A DNA stretch of 10,271 bases from contig NW_003136010.1 of NCBI RefSeq assembly GCF_000003605.2, forward strand, positions 1 through 10,271, written 5' to 3'. Made by a program: the position numbers and the translations under genes. Source of the stretch: Saccoglossus kowalevskii (lineage: Eukaryota; Hemichordata; Enteropneusta; Harrimaniidae). Each line of letters starts with the position of its first letter. Position 1 is the stretch's first letter. Shown piece by piece: positions 1 to 7,114 of the stretch. The notes beneath the pieces were generated by a model. That model did not search any database. It was not told the origin of the DNA and was given only the letters and a program-made list of their open reading frames with translations.

Positions 1-335
1 AGTCCAGAAATAATTGTTACAATATCAAATAAATATTTTTCTTGATTAAAAACGTTCCCACGCTGAAAAGCTGTTGGTTCTGCTTGGTCTTTTTTTTTTC
101 TTTATGCAAGGTCTTGCCCCCAGTGGCAACTTTTACATCCATCCGTGCACGAGAGAAGAGGGGTAGGTTTTCAAGGGATGTACCCCATCCAGACTGAGGG
201 TAAGAAACTGCGGCAGAGGTTGAGGTTGACGTAGATAGATATTCAGTTTGTCCAATTTTCTGCTTAGTGTAAACATTATTTGGGTCTGGATCCACAATCT
301 TTTTGTCCAATTTATTTACAATGAAGTGATTTACC
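1..335 (-). CDS. Second coding exon of the SAP-like-domain gene, with an apparent homopolymer frameshift; runs off the window
   Basis: The exon follows acceptor TTTTTTTAACAG (348-336). Its first base completes the Arg codon split at the end of the previous exon, giving a continuous LIAR-VNHFIVNKL-DKKIVDPDPNNVYTK. The IVDPDPNN-YTK segment is a hallmark of this family, as is the later LPLFSRARMDV / GGKTLHK stretch. Between those lies a Ser/Thr-rich linker (STSTSTS). After TLHKE the minus strand has ten A in a row (plus 90-99). In the original frame this runs into KKTKQNQQ and stops at 19-17. In the other frame it gives DQAEPTAFQRGNVFNQ followed by EKYLFDIVTI, which resembles the family and stays open to the window edge. 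I infer an indel of the A run: a pseudogene, an allele or a sequencing error. The intron to the previous exon is 336-575. Confidence 0.68.
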
Positions 336-575
336 CTGTTAAAAAAATCAAACAGTTTAATTGTTTAATGCTTTGTTTCTTGGACCTGAGATGTAAGGAA
401 GACATTAAATTTTAAAAATGCATTTTGTCCTAAAGACAACTTATGGCTTACTGGATATATTATATTTAATAGATAATGAAATATTAGTACAGATGTGTGT
501 AATACGACTATTTAGCAAAAACAATGCAGGTAATAACACCACATCCTACAAATTATAAAAAATTCCAGAACTTAC
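336..575 (-). other. Phase-2 intron of the SAP-like-domain gene
   Basis: This 240-base AT-rich stretch is bounded on the minus strand by donor GTAAGTT and acceptor AACAG preceded by seven T. Removing it joins the two flanking exons in frame across a family-typical protein motif, which is the main support for the gene model. Confidence 0.65.
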
Positions 576-727
576 CGAGCAATAAGCTCTGCTTTTGTCA
601 TATTCTGTTTTGGTCGGTCCCCACAACACAGCAACCAAAACCTCAATTCATCATTGCAAAGCCTTGCAGGGTTTCTACCATTCAATGACGCACCTGGAAT
701 ATCATTTTCTGACAGGTCCGAGTCCAT
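576..727 (-). CDS. First visible coding exon of a SAP-like-domain protein gene (5' end)
   Basis: Read on the minus strand from ATG at 727-725, this gives about 50 residues: an acidic start (MDSDLSENDIPGAS) and then a SAP-like helix-turn-helix stretch with the motifs LNGRNPARL, NDELRFWL, CCGD and MTKAELIAR. I recognise this pattern from the N-terminus of large uncharacterised invertebrate proteins that often continue into SWIM zinc-finger or YqaJ-type nuclease domains. The family name is from memory. SAP-type segments bind DNA, so a nuclear role is inferred. The exon ends in CG followed by the consensus donor GTAAGTT (575-569), leaving a codon split after its second base. A good acceptor (TTGTAG, exon from 741) lies 14 bases upstream of the ATG, so a 5' non-coding exon probably exists further upstream. 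The frame is also open above the ATG, so a longer start cannot be excluded. Confidence 0.72.
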
Positions 728-741
728 ATTTTTAACTGGAT

Positions 742-1250
742 CTACAAGCATAAAATAAAATTTATACACAACCTTTTCTGAATTTTGAATGGAAGCTCTG
801 AAAAATTAACTATAGTGTCTTCATTTACACATTTTTGAAAAAAATATTTCCGTCAGTACCGATCACGTCCATACATCACACGTGAACGTTCATCGCGTAT
901 AATTTTGCCAACTTGCGCCGTCGGGCGTCAATATTACAAATTATAGAGGCGGTGTCATAAAACAAGAAACAACCAATTTATCAAGCAATTTATACAATTA
1001 AATTCCGTAGATTACAGCTCCCTGACTACACCTGATTACACCATGGACGTACGTCCATGACTACACAGTTATGTCTGACATTTACAGCATACAGCTGATT
1101 TCCCGCTTCGTCACTCCACGGAAACAATGACTATTGCCTGGTAATAAGTTGTAATTGCACACACACACTCGGTAAAACAAATGAAACAAAAAAATAAATA
1201 CATAAGCAAAACGAAAGAAATCAATTTCTTACCATTAAAACCTCAAGGAG
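742..1250. other. Upstream region of the minus-strand gene, with a CpG-bearing patch; possible promoter
   Basis: No coding exon is recognisable here. Most of it is AT-rich, but 858-930 holds a cluster of CpG dinucleotides (CACGTG, AACGTT, TCGCG, GCGCCGTCGGGCG) that stands out from the CpG-poor surroundings. It lies upstream of the first coding exon, where a promoter or 5' non-coding exon would be expected. CACGTG is an E-box core. I see no clear TATA box or initiator, so the promoter role is inference from position and composition. Confidence 0.25.
1042..1059. repeat. Perfect 18-bp palindrome
   Basis: CATGGACGTACGTCCATG equals its own reverse complement. It is flanked by similar short direct repeats (TGACTACAC, TGATTACAC and again TGACTACAC). 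It could be a dimeric transcription-factor site or part of a degraded inverted-repeat element. No function is shown. Confidence 0.6.
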
Positions 1251-1835
1251 TCTGTCATGAAGCTGTCAATGTTTACATTTAGAAAATCCCAGGCAACCCT
1301 GGTTGCTATACTCACTAGCCTCGATTTCGATCGCAAAATAGCACGTGACTGGATTTGCACCCTCTTTATGAAAACGGTGTATGGCTGCTCAATTTAAATG
1401 CCTAGCAAGAACCAATGAAATTTTTTAAATATTTTTTTTCTCAGGTGCTCCCTGTTTGAGGGCGTAATCACCTGGGTCAGAGGTGAGACCAACTTGTGGT
1501 CTTTTGTTTACTACTTAGCGGCTGTGTACCTGTGGGTTTATTCTGTGTGTATTCGGATGTTCTAATCTTAGTGTTTTTCCAGTGATTTCTCTTGGTGCAA
1601 TCCAAATACAGTAGATGTGTCTTGTTTACCTGAGATTTGCAAGAGTTTGAGCTGGCCAACATGTTAGTTTTTTTCATATGGTTGATTACTGGCATGTTGA
1701 TTTCCCATTTTTGAGCCATATTTTCAACTTTCTTCGTCATTTTCATATAGCAATCTCGTCATATGTTAACATTGTCGTCTATGGAAATTCAATTAGTGGT
1801 ATGAGCCATAGGGCTGGCAGCACATTGACAAACCA
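1251..1835. other. AT-rich non-coding stretch, nothing recognised
   Basis: Open frames exist here on both strands (for example 89 codons on the minus strand at 1477-1746), but none shows a recognisable domain or a sensible splice context. A short inverted pair, GCAACC-CT-GGTTGC, lies near 1295-1310. I see no transposon ends. Confidence 0.3.
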
Positions 1836-1950
1836 TACCTCCTATTGCGGACGCAATGTAAATTTAGTACCCCCTAAAGCAGACATATTGAAAAAAAAAA
1901 CACCCCCTATTTCAAACGTATATTGAGAACATCCTACCCCCTATTGCGAG
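1836..1950. repeat. Four-copy tandem repeat, period about 32-34 bp
   Basis: Copies begin at 1836 (TACCTCCTATTGCGGACG), 1868 (TACCCCCTAAAGCAGAC), 1901 (CACCCCCTATTTCAAACG) and 1935 (TACCCCCTATTGCGAGG). The first half of each unit is conserved and the second half is A-rich and diverged. The last copy is partial and runs into a long near-open frame. Confidence 0.6.
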
Positions 1951-2276
1951 GATTCTCTGCTGTTTTTTGCACTGAAGTGGAGTGTGATCAACTCAAACAA
2001 GTTACTGTGTATGCAACTCCTGTTGGTGTCATTCGTGGTTTGATGAAGAAATGTGAGAACTATTGACATGATTGTGAATATGATCATTTATTTGATAGTT
2101 TAATACACAGTGCACACAACTTTGCCAGGATTCTTATTCCATCAGATACCATTACGCAATATTATGGTCAGCTCCGAGTGACTTTGGCATGAATACAGGG
2201 CATAAAACCCAGAAAAAAGCAGGAGCTGAATGCGAATGAGGCCAAGGCACGAAAAGAGTTTCGGAAGTGTGGATGA
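1944..2276 (+). pseudogene. Possible decayed coding remnant of unknown identity
   Basis: From 1944 this frame stays open for about 110 codons except for two TGA codons (2064-2066 and 2190-2192), and it ends at TGA 2274-2276. The predicted peptide has a mixed, protein-like composition, with stretches such as VTVYATPVGVIRGLMKKC, NFARILIPSDTITQYYGQL and the charged tail KKQELNANEAKARKEFRKCG. I do not recognise the family. Chance is possible for a frame of this length with two stops, but the composition is less biased than in the surrounding AT-rich DNA. It could be an exon fragment of an old transposon. It has no obvious start codon or splice sites. Confidence 0.25.
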
Positions 2277-2279
2277 TTC

Positions 2280-2291
2280 GGGGGGGGGGGG
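2280..2291. repeat. G12 homopolymer
   Basis: Twelve consecutive G lie about 20 bases left of the foldback structure. Such a run is G-quadruplex-prone when it can fold between strands. It is also a place where sequencing and assembly commonly slip. Confidence 0.8.
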
Positions 2292-2309
2292 TGACTTTCT
2301 GTATGCTGT

Positions 2310-3189
2310 TTATTGTAATCGACGAAACGAAACGGGATAACACACATAATGAAAATTAAACTGTAATCAGTGAAAACGAGTTTTATATGCACAATATTTA
2401 CAAAATATTCGCTGAAAATAATATTTAATACGCATATGGCTCTTTCGCTAATTACAGATAATCGAAAATCTGTAATCAGCGAAACAAGGGTCTGACACAT
2501 ACATGTACAATATTCACAACTGTCAGACGACACTTTACCAGTATATTTACCTTTCAGTAGTTTATATAACTAGATAAAACATTTGCCGAAAATAAAAGGA
2601 TTTTAATTAGTGAATGGTTCGTTTCCCTAATTATAGACAATTGTTTTATGAAGTTTTATACACGAGTGAAAAGTACAAATACTGGTCAGGTTTCGTCCCA
2701 TAGTTGTGATTATTGTACGTGCAAGACCCTTGTTTCGCCGTGTGATTGCAGATTTCTGATTATCTGTAATTAGCGAAACGAACCGTTTACTAAATAAAAT
2801 CCTGTTCTTTTCGGCAAATGTTTTAGGGTGTTAAATACATGACTGTAAGGTAAATATACTCATGGAATTGTGAAAAGGTTTCTTATTGATGTCATGAAGA
2901 GATTATGTAGGTTGGATTTATTTCCTGTATTTACTTTAAGTGCAAAAATTTTCTAAAAATTTTAATTATGTGCTTTTTCCAATAATTTTATTGCAGCTCC
3001 TAATTACAAATAAATAAATAAAAATACTGGTCATGTTTTGTCTCCAGTGGTGGTTTATTGCTTAAATATTATTTTTAGCAAAATTTTGTAAATATTGTGC
3101 GTATAAAACCCATTTTCACTGAATACAGTTTAATTTTCATTATGTGTGTTATCCCGTTTCGTTTTGTTACGTTTCTTTGATTACAATAA
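2310..3189. repeat. Foldback (long inverted-repeat) structure of about 880 bp
   Basis: The outer arms 2310-2440 and 3059-3189 are reverse complements with few mismatches over their core, which includes CGAAACGGGATAACACACAT and AATGAAAATTAAACTGT. Inside are further inverted modules. 2443-2543 pairs with about 2680-2783 and shares GCGAAACAAGGGTCT. 2546-2637 pairs with about 2763-2854 and shares AAAACATTTGCCGAAAA. The order of the modules differs between the arms, and a third copy of a segment containing ATACTGGTCA sits near 3023, so the structure grew by several duplications. No open frame is conserved between the arms. It resembles a foldback or MITE-like non-autonomous element. No clear target-site duplication is visible at the ends. 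Transcription would give a long hairpin RNA. Confidence 0.8.
2443..2484. repeat. Short near-perfect hairpin inside the foldback element
   Basis: TTTCGCTAATTACAGAT (2443-2459) pairs with ATCTGTAATCAGCGAAA (2468-2484), 16 of 17 positions, around an 8-base loop. A diverged version of the same hairpin lies at 2732-2779, and a half copy near 2620-2634. This is the recurring unit of the whole structure. Confidence 0.75.
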
Positions 3190-3377
3190 GCCTCCATATG
3201 TTCGTGTTCTAAGTGGCGGGAAGTCCCGGTGGGAAAGTTCAGGCGGATGTTTGCGGCCTGGTCGGAGTTATGGGCCCGCCAATTCGGGGCCTAGGGCGGT
3301 GTATGGGAGTGGTTGTTGCAAGAGGGGGCTACAGCGGACGCAGCAACCCTGTGAGTTTTTGGCCCCTGCATTAGTTT

Positions 3378-3827
3378 CGAGACCACCATATCAACCGGCT
3401 TGAACTAAAAGCAGTGCACTTAGCACTACCACACTTTCTACCTTCTACCACACTTTCTTTCTGTAGTTCGAGACCACAGAGTCCTGTTCCGCACAGGCAA
3501 CGCAGCGGTGGTCTCCTTCAAGAAGGAGGGGGGACGTGTTCCCTATCGTTGTCAGTCCTAGCGAAGCAAATTCTCCTTTGGTGCCTGGAATCCAATGTGG
3601 AGCTAACCGCACACCACCTTCCAGGGGTGAGTAACAGTCTTTCAGATGCCCTTTCAGGGCGGCTCCGTCTCCAGAATAGGGAGTGGCTAATACCCCAATG
3701 GGTAGCCTCCAGACTGTTTTTGTTGTGGGACAGTCCAAAGATAGACCAGTTTGCCACACCCCGGAACGCCAAGCTCCCGACGTACATAACACTCCTGCCG
3801 ACTTCAGGAGCCTGGGCGCTTTGCTAA
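3378..3827 (+). pseudogene. DIRS RNase H domain remnant, frameshifted
   Basis: Fragments appear in the order expected for a DIRS-type RNase H. HHINRLELKAVHLAL is in the frame starting at 3378. DHRVLFRTGNAAVV is in the next frame from 3472. SLSVLAKQILLWCL, NVELTAHHLPGV and SLSDALSGR are back in the first frame. REWLIPQWV and IDQFATPRNAKLPTYITLL follow, a tail that is distinctive for DIRS pol. RNase H acts on the RNA strand of RNA/DNA hybrids using acidic residues. Here the Glu in LELK and the Asp in SDAL remain, but the position where family members have Asp in RTDN reads Gly (GGC, 3496-3498). A TAG stop lies immediately upstream at 3372-3374. At least two frameshifts plus the lost Asp mean this copy is inactive. 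Confidence 0.82.
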
Positions 3828-4113
3828 CCCCGTGGACCCACTTAGTTGTATACGCCTTTCCTCCCTTCTTGCTAGTTCACCGGGCACCGGAGAAAACTTT
3901 GACAGGTGCACACCTGCATATTGTCATTGGTCGCACCTAATTGGCCAACCAAGACCTAGTTTCCACTTCTGTTGGAAATGTTAGTCGAAACACCAGTAGT
4001 GCTTCCGGACTTACTGGGCCTGCTGTCCCAACCGGACGGAGCACGACCAACGAGCCCAGCGGGTATCACTTAAACGCATAGAAGCTCTCAGTAGACCCGC
4101 ACATTCGAAAGGT
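3800..4113 (+). pseudogene. DIRS pol linker between RNase H and recombinase, decayed
   Basis: LTPWTHLVVYAFPPFLLVHR lies in a third frame near 3824-3883. APNWPTKT, then a TAG stop (3957-3959), then FPLLLEMLVETPVVLPDLL follow in the first frame from 3933. The AYAFPP and PNWPTKT-FPLL motifs are typical of the region between the RNase H and recombinase domains in DIRS and Ngaro pol. The TAG sits where family members usually have Trp, one base change away. The region carries no known catalytic role. Confidence 0.75.
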
Positions 4114-5026
4114 TTATCTGAGCGGGCTGCCAACGTCCTGGCCAGGGCGAACAGGGATTCAACCCACGCTGCCTACGTTTCTAGGTTGCGAGCATACACT
4201 GATTGGTGTAGTGGAAAGGAGATTTGATCCATATCATCCCTCTATTGGCCAGGTAGCAGACTCCTTCGTCCACCTGTTTGACGAAGTGGGTTTGTCCTGC
4301 GCAGCGATCATTGGCTACAGGTCGGCCTTGTCCCCTACCATTGAGAACACTTTGGGAACAAGACTAGCCGATTGTCCTATTATTAGGAAACTATTTACTG
4401 CTTTCCAGACGCCGAGACCCTGTACGAGGGAACCGCCCAACCACTCTAAGCAGACCGCCCTTTGAGCCTCTGCGATCAGCACCACTCAAGCTTTTGAGGT
4501 GGAAAATAGTCTTCCTACTGGCCCTCGCCTCAGCGTTGACCAGAGCTGGGGGCATTGTCCTTCTCAAACGATGTACCACCGTTATGGACAATCATGTTGT
4601 GCTAAAAACAGGAATAAGGTTTCTCGCCAAGATCATCATCTCCGGGCTGTCAATTTTGTCTGCCCGGAAGGTCAGGAGGAATTGTTTCTCTGTCCGGTTC
4701 GAGCACGGAGCTGCTACCAAAACCCTACTAAGGATTCGGGACGGGGTGCCAGTCACATGTCTTTGTGTTTCAGCCCAGGCAGGCAGGATAGGCCGGCCTC
4801 CCCACCTTCCTTCACCAGGTGGATTACTGCTACTGTATTAGAGGTCTATAATACTTTAACTTCCTTTACATAGAGCTCGCATAGACACCAAGTATGAGCG
4901 CATGAGGTCTGTGTGATTGCTAACTCGCTAGTGCTAGCGTCAGGTGCCCCCCTCGAGCACATACTTAGGGCAGGCTTCTGGAGAACGCAGAACGTCTTTA
5001 TCAACCACTACCTAAGAGACACCTAA
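4114..5026 (+). pseudogene. DIRS tyrosine recombinase remnant
   Basis: The N-terminal core-binding part starts as SERAANVLARANRDSTHAAY and continues to WCSGKEI (to 4224). It then shifts by one base into DPYHPSIGQVADSFVHLF and GYRSALSP (from 4226). The catalytic part follows in other frames: FEPLRSAPLKLLRWK, FLLALASALTRAGG (probable first catalytic Arg at 4542-4544), LFLCPVRA and SFTRWI. The last segment, 4898-5023, reads AHEVCVIANSLVLASGAPLE and then HILRAGFWRTQNVFINHYLR, ending at TAA 5024. The nucleophile Tyr (TAC, 5009-5011) and the Trp-rich box are present. In the His-x-x-Arg motif, however, the Arg is Cys (TGT, 4910-4912). Such enzymes integrate circular DNA by strand exchange; this one cannot be made because of frameshifts and stops. 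Confidence 0.85.
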
Positions 5027-5490
5027 TCGATTGAGGAGAGTCTCTTTAGGTTGGCTCCCGTCGTAGCGGGTCAGACTTGGTTTGCTGACCGAGCCCGAAC
5101 GACAACAAGGGTCCCTGCACATAGGCAATAAATCAGTCTCAGCATTTTTGCAGACAGATTTCTTTACCATCAGCGCTCCCTGGAAGCTCCCAGGTTCCGC
5201 TTTGCGGCCTATGCCCTCATGCAGAACTGTTTCGGTCTTTACTTCGAAAGCATACTATCCCATGAATTGGGTTGGGGTCTAGCTTACTTGGGCACACCGA
5301 ACACTGTCACCGCAGCAACCATTTGGCTTCTTGCTCCGGGGACAGTACTGACAAAGGAGAACACCACCCTTTTTTGGGTCTTAACTAAGGTGTTGAGTGA
5401 TTATTGTACAGTGTTTCATCTCGGACTGGGAAGACTTTCATAATTTTTCTGTTTGCTCAGAAATCCTGCCACCTATCGGCGTCTGACTCT
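5027..5490. other. DIRS 3' non-coding region
   Basis: The base composition matches the DIRS block, and the first part still reads like a recombinase tail (ESLFRLAPVVAGQT, about 5033-5074). The rest has short open frames of up to about 74 codons that I do not recognise. I take it as the 3' untranslated part of the element. Confidence 0.45.
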
Positions 5491-5540
5491 GCCTAGAGTT
5501 CAAAATAGTCATTTTGACTGACCGGAGTCTATGGTGGGTA
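5491..5540. repeat. Direct repeat copy 1 at the DIRS 3' end
   Basis: This 50-bp segment matches 5828-5877 with five differences and ends in GAGTCTATGGTGGGTA. It contains the inverted pair TCAAAAT-AGTC-ATTTTGA. Confidence 0.8.
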
Positions 5541-5551
5541 ATTGATCGTAG

Positions 5552-5613
5552 TGAATTTAGGCAGAGGGTTCTCCGAACCTGCCTATTCACATAGTTCATA
5601 CCCACCATAGACT
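5552..5613. repeat. Probable DIRS internal complementary region
   Basis: This segment (TTAGGCAGAGG, CTCCGAACC, GCCTATTCACATAGTTCATA, CCCACCATAGACT) is the reverse complement of 5863-5925 apart from a few changes and a small indel. In DIRS elements an internal region complementary to the outer ends lies just before the right terminal repeat and templates circle closure. Position and orientation fit that. Confidence 0.7.
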
Positions 5614-5835
5614 CAGGGTCCCTCCCAACCACCCCACTTTTTCCATAGCGTTGGTCTAAGTCTTCGATGCGGAGAGAAAAGAACCAGAGTGAGTATCCAG
5701 CCCTAATGGCGCCACCATATGGGCTCGGTCACGTGGTTCGTGACGTAATGGAAAAGAATCTTGGGGTCATGGGGCTTCCCCTGACCTAGATTCTATCTCT
5801 CCGTCATTTGCAGAATCGCTGATTAATGCCTACAA
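5614..5835. repeat. Hairpin-rich spacer between the complementary region and the right terminal repeat
   Basis: Three nested or adjacent inverted pairs are visible. CGGAGAGA (from 5670) pairs with TCTCTCCG (about 5796-5803). GTCACG-TGGTT-CGTGAC is a perfect stem at 5728-5744. AGAATCTTGGGGTCA (5755-5769) pairs with TGACCTAGATTCT (5782-5794). No protein-coding pattern is seen. Confidence 0.6.
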
Positions 5836-5926
5836 TTCAAAATGGTCATCTTGACTGACTGGAGTCTATGGTGGGTATGAACTATGTGAATAGGCGGGTT
5901 CGGAGAAATCCTCTGCCTAAGTTACA
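5828..5926. repeat. Probable right terminal repeat of the DIRS element
   Basis: It begins with the second copy of the 50-bp direct repeat and continues with the inverse of the internal complementary region, ending near CCTCTGCCTAAGTTA. Homology to the internal copy fades around 5923-5926, which I take as the element boundary. The DNA beyond it becomes AT-rich. Confidence 0.65.
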
Positions 5927-6488
5927 GTTGTTGCTTGGATCCTGACACCTGCCACTTAAGGGGCCACTGTATTGACTGTTAATTCATACTCACTATGTGT
6001 GTGCATTTATCAACTACATGTATGCTACAACCTGTTCTAAAATCTGTTCCGAAAAAGTCATTTATTACTGTGACTTTGGTAATCGAAAGTATTACACGGC
6101 AAAGAAAAAAAAAAAGGAAATGATTTATGCACATCATTCTCATTAGAGGTGTGTAGGAAAAAAATCTCAGACTGTGCATAGTCAAATTATGATTACGTTA
6201 GCTGTTTTTCTTTAGCTGTATAAGTGAATTGATAAATTGCCACTGAAAATTACATTGTAGCTGCTTTAAAGTTTTAAATATAGGAAGAAGGTATTTTCAC
6301 AGGATTTTATTTTCACTGTACCACACCTTCACTAAAAATACAACTTCAAGTAAAAATAACAGTATTAGAGTTTCTGACCAATCAAATTGGGTTAATTAAA
6401 CTCGTAATGTTTGTATTTCTCACTAATTGCACATATAATAAACTATCAATGTGAAAATTTATTTTAAGTTTATATATTCACATTTTAG
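5927..6488. other. AT-rich sequence upstream of the first visible glycohydrolase exon; probable intron
   Basis: The next exon begins with an acceptor in mid-codon, so this stretch must at least partly be intron of that plus-strand gene. I found no sequence here that could be the preceding exon. It has poly-A runs but no recognisable transposon ends. Confidence 0.45.
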
Positions 6489-6665
6489 CTCAGCCATTGC
6501 ATTGGATTTACAATGCAACAAAACTTGAAGAAGCTTTGAAAGGCCCAACAAATCCTGAATTCAGACCAGAGTCATTGTGTCCATTTTATACTCAAGATAC
6601 TGGTAAACTCAGTTGCTATGGTGACCACTCATTTATTGTATTGGAATCACTCGCCGAGAAAAATG
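6489..6665 (+). CDS. Exon of a J1-crystallin-like ADP-ribosylglycohydrolase family protein
   Basis: The exon follows acceptor ATTTTAG and ends at donor G|GTAAG. It encodes QPLHWIYNATKLEEALKG, PEFRPESLCPFYTQDTGK and LSCYGDHSFIVLESLAEKNG. This pattern (Q-x-hydrophobic-HWIY, then CYGD-x-x-hydrophobic-LLESL) is characteristic of the jellyfish J1-crystallin branch of the ADP-ribosylglycohydrolase fold, which also includes fish and urchin selenoprotein J. In enzymatic members the CYGD position is a Ser-Asp-Asp-Thr metal-binding motif; here only one Asp is present, so catalysis is doubtful (inference). The exon begins with CT, completing a codon whose first base is in an unseen upstream exon; the family has an Ala-rich GDAAA segment just before QPLHW. 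It ends one base into a codon, phase-matched to the next exon. Confidence 0.85.
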
Positions 6666-7114
6666 GTAAGACGCGATATTTTGGGGATCACAACTGTAAT
6701 ATAATAATTCATTCATTCAATTTGATGTATCTGTATGCACATATTATGTACGTTATTACATGTACATTAACTGTAGTTTAAAAATTCAAACATGCATAAA
6801 ATGATAAATTTTATCAACATGTTCCATATTGAGGTACTGTATGAATGAATAGTTTCATAATTTTTACCATTTCCTATGAAATTTTGGACTCTTGTATCTC
6901 ATAATATTGTCAGGTGATCCCAAGTTTATTTTTCATTTTTAGTGTCCTGATTTCATGAAACTAAAATAATGGAAGTATGACGGCGATGATATATACTTTT
7001 CAATTTCATTTTGAATGTTGTGATGTTACTATAACCTTCTATGGTCACATGATAAATCAGGTTATTTTGAACCCCTCGCTCTATTTACACGACCACTTAC
7101 TAATTGATGTCTAG
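6666..7114 (+). other. Phase-1 intron of the glycohydrolase-like gene
   Basis: Bounded by GTAAG and TGTCTAG, AT-rich, with no repeat or coding signal that I recognise. Removing it joins AEKNG to VDVGDYGERL in frame. Confidence 0.7.

Larger units (their letters stand above)
3190..5926 (+). mobile_element. Decayed DIRS-like tyrosine-recombinase retrotransposon, 3' half
   Basis: This block is much richer in G and C than its flanks. It contains, in order, RNase H-like sequence, the linker typical of DIRS pol proteins, a tyrosine recombinase and a terminal inverted-repeat system. DIRS elements copy through RNA and integrate by tyrosine recombinase as circles, so they leave no target-site duplication and have inverted ends plus an internal complementary region; such a pair is present at 5552-5613 and 5863-5925. 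The reading frame shifts repeatedly and contains stops, so the copy is dead. Gag, the reverse transcriptase core and the left terminal repeat are not seen. The left limit is uncertain: convincing homology starts at 3378. The stretch 3200-3377 could be a degraded end of the reverse transcriptase/RNase H junction. Confidence 0.85.

Noticed and set aside
1293-1312. GCAACC-CT-GGTTGC as a possible RFX X-box
   Set aside because: The half-sites are in the reverse of the X-box orientation (GTTGCC...GGCAAC expected).
1477-1746. 89-codon open frame on the minus strand
   Set aside because: Lys/Asn/Thr-rich, as expected from AT-rich DNA, with no recognisable domain, splice context or homologous motif.
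1836-1950. Possible CRISPR array
   Set aside because: Units are short, diverged and without distinct spacers, and the window is eukaryotic.
2152-2533. Open frames on the minus strand overlapping the foldback arm
   Set aside because: They cross the G12 run and the left arm, and the counterpart arm does not preserve the frame.
5082-5443. Overlapping short frames downstream of the recombinase
   Set aside because: No family motif; they lie in the DIRS 3' non-coding region.
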